NCBI GenBank assembly: GCA_013298595.1
Contig: JAAFIG010000032.1
Span: 1-50,996, forward strand
Origin: Deinococcales bacterium
Lineage (GTDB): Bacteria; Deinococcota; Deinococci; Deinococcales; JAAFIG01
Length of the DNA: 50,996 nucleotides
Direction of reading: 5' to 3'
Shown here: positions 50,017-50,996 of the stretch, piece after piece
Position numbering within the stretch: position 1 is the first letter of the stretch
Layout: every line of letters starts with the position of its first letter
Position numbers and translations under genes: made by a program
The notes under the pieces: model-generated
Databases searched by the model: none
What the model saw: only the letters and a program-made list of their open reading frames with translations
Told to the model about the DNA's origin: nothing

Positions 50017-50996
50017 TTATCGTTCGTTGTTAAACGAAACCCAGCCACCAACTTGTAAGAAACCCGGTTTTGGTGCATATACAGCTTTGACAAGGAACAC
50101 ACTATTGTTGCCTTGGCGATCCGTTGGGCTAAAGGAAATACTGTTGAATAAGCTATCTTTCCAGTTGTTAATACCTTCCATAGCCTTAACAAAGTTTGGT
50201 CGGTTAAGGTTTGGTCCGGCGCGTTTTAAGCCTTCAACCAATGGTTGAGCAAATGCCCAACCTGCAAGCATACGGAAAGCATCGGCTTTGACAGCATCAG
50301 GAGCAATTTTAACCATTTCACCTAAGGCTGCATCGGCTTTAGGGTCGCCTTTGCCTTCAGCTAATAAGGCTGTCGGGAATGGCAAGAAACTAGCTGCGAT
50401 TGCACCATTCCATTGTGTAGCAGGACCAGCTTGGAACATAGCAGTACCTGTTAAAACACTCGAGGCGAGGATTTGTGGTTTGTAACCAATTTTTGCCATT
50501 TCACGGAGTAAGCTAATGCCGTATGAATCTGCGGTGTAAAGCACAACAGCTTCGGCGCCACTTTCTTTAAGTTTCAAAGCTTGTACAGCGAGGCTGGTTT
50601 CGCTTGGTTCGTGTGGTACTTTGGCAACCAATGTAGCTTTGCCTTTGAGTGCGGTCACTTCGTCCTCAACGCCTTTGGCTCCCTCGAGACCAAAGCCTTG
50701 GTTGATATACAGCACAGCCATCTTCTCGAGTTTTAAGGTGTTCACAGCGTGACGCAACAACAAGATACTCTCGATGTAATAATTGGTGTATGTACTAAAA
50801 ACCGTTGGGGTGCGTGGTTTACCATCTTTGATTTGACTAAAAGCGGTGCTGCCTGTGGCTGGTGAAACCCACGGAATGGCGTTGGCTCGTACATCCTCGA
50901 GAATAGCTAAACCATTGGGTGTGCCTACGCCACCGACCAAAGCAAAGACACCTTGGCGTTCAACGAGGTCTTTGACTACCAGTTTAGTACGGGCTG
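50017..50996 (-). CDS. livJ: branched-chain amino-acid ABC transporter substrate-binding protein (N-terminus outside window)
   Basis: The frame is open to the window edge, so the signal peptide and first strands are missing and 326 residues are seen. VKDLVERQGVFALVGGVGT, PWVSPATGSTAFS, then TPTVFSTYTNYYIESILLLR and VLYTADSYGISLLREMAKIG are typical of LivJ/LivK-like type I periplasmic binding proteins. The C-terminus ends SFSPTDRQGNNSVFLVKAVYA with a final GGWVSFNNER. It precedes livG and livF, forming the receptor of the same transporter. Ligand may be branched-chain amino acids or another amide or amino acid. Confidence 0.9.
   Translation of the reverse strand, partial: ARTKLVVKDLVERQGVFALVGGVGTPNGLAILEDVRANAIPWVSPATGSTAFSQIKDGKPRTPTVFSTYTNYYIESILLLRHAVNTLKLEKMAVLYINQGFGLEGAKGVEDEVTALKGKATLVAKVPHEPSETSLAVQALKLKESGAEAVVLYTADSYGISLLREMAKIGYKPQILASSVLTGTAMFQAGPATQWNGAIAASFLPFPTALLAEGKGDPKADAALGEMVKIAPDAVKADAFRMLAGWAFAQPLVEGLKRAGPNLNRPNFVKAMEGINNWKDSLFNSISFSPTDRQGNNSVFLVKAVYAPKPGFLQVGGWVSFNNER

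Larger units (their letters stand above)
1..50996. repeat. highly iterated palindrome CTCGAG throughout the window
   Basis: CTCGAG occurs about 6-11 times per kb in genes and gaps alike. In coding sequence it supplies Leu-Glu (CTC GAG), Xaa-Arg (NCT CGA GNN) or Ser-Ser/Ser-Arg (NNC TCG AGN), depending on frame. Hand counts are 19 in bases 1-3000 and 37 in sbcC; base composition predicts roughly 11 in the entire window. Confidence 0.95.

Noticed and set aside
1..50996. CRISPR arrays, tRNA or rRNA genes, insertion sequences, prophage
   Set aside because: No regular direct-repeat array, tRNA T-loop signature, transposase or phage gene was recognised while reading both strands.

Overview
The window is dense bacterial chromosome of moderate-to-low GC, with no rRNA, tRNA, insertion sequence, prophage or CRISPR array that I can see. 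The gene content suggests a lower-GC member of the Deinococcota: a futalosine hydrolase (menaquinone by the futalosine route), SARP/TPR-type regulation, many secreted lipoproteins, LptF/LptG/LptD-like envelope genes, and many genes with a TANNNT -10 box about 6 nt before the start codon and no Shine-Dalgarno, as expected of leaderless mRNAs. The assignment is an inference; no marker gene was compared. The palindrome CTCGAG is hugely over-represented on every scale (19 copies counted by hand in the first 3 kb, 37 in the 3.5 kb sbcC gene, against roughly 11 expected by chance in the whole window), much like the HIP1 palindrome of cyanobacteria.

Layout. 1-1.8 kb: the end of a BNR/Asp-box propeller gene, translationally coupled to a ThiS/MoaD-like protein and facing a ThiF/MoeB-like E1 enzyme. 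1.8-5.3 kb: a thioredoxin-fold lipid/exported protein, a DNA-3-methyladenine glycosylase I, an exported unknown and pyrF. 5.3-5.7 kb: intergenic repeats. 5.7-7.7 kb: a broken endonuclease V-like gene, an unknown, a SlyD-like PPIase and futalosine hydrolase. 7.7-12.6 kb: an exported unknown, a cytoplasmic unknown, a dienoyl-CoA-reductase-like SDR and PilT.

12.7-20.5 kb is the most unusual part. A SARP/TPR regulator (16195-18375) lies between two oppositely placed secreted-lipoprotein operons. One encodes a lipoprotein with the pore-forming core of the cholesterol-dependent cytolysins but a different C-terminal domain, followed by an Ig-like lipoprotein. The other encodes a 52-residue peptide with a YxxPxL motif, translationally coupled to a beta-propeller lipoprotein. 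Both operons carry the same promoter architecture: two GTTACCT heptamers 11 bp apart, then 11 bp to a -10-like hexamer. This is the arrangement expected for a SARP-type activator, so the three transcription units look like one regulon.

20.5-32.6 kb: sbcC, then lptF-lptG, an LptD-like barrel protein and a lipoprotein, a DJ-1/PfpI protein without the usual Cys, a small exported protein and a leishmanolysin-like lipoprotein. 32.6-44.5 kb: a putrescine/GABA block with a PucR regulator, a YdcSTUV-like ABC transporter, GABA transaminase, an aminobutyraldehyde-type dehydrogenase, asparaginase and a family III CoA-transferase. 44.6-48.1 kb: YgiC/YgiB-like pair, a DUF721 protein and recF. 48.3-51 kb: livF, livG and the C-terminal part of a branched-chain amino-acid binding protein, cut by the window end. 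Intergenic gaps hold at least eight copies of a palindromic GTAGGGGCG...CGCCC / GTAGGGGAGA...TCTCC repeat family.
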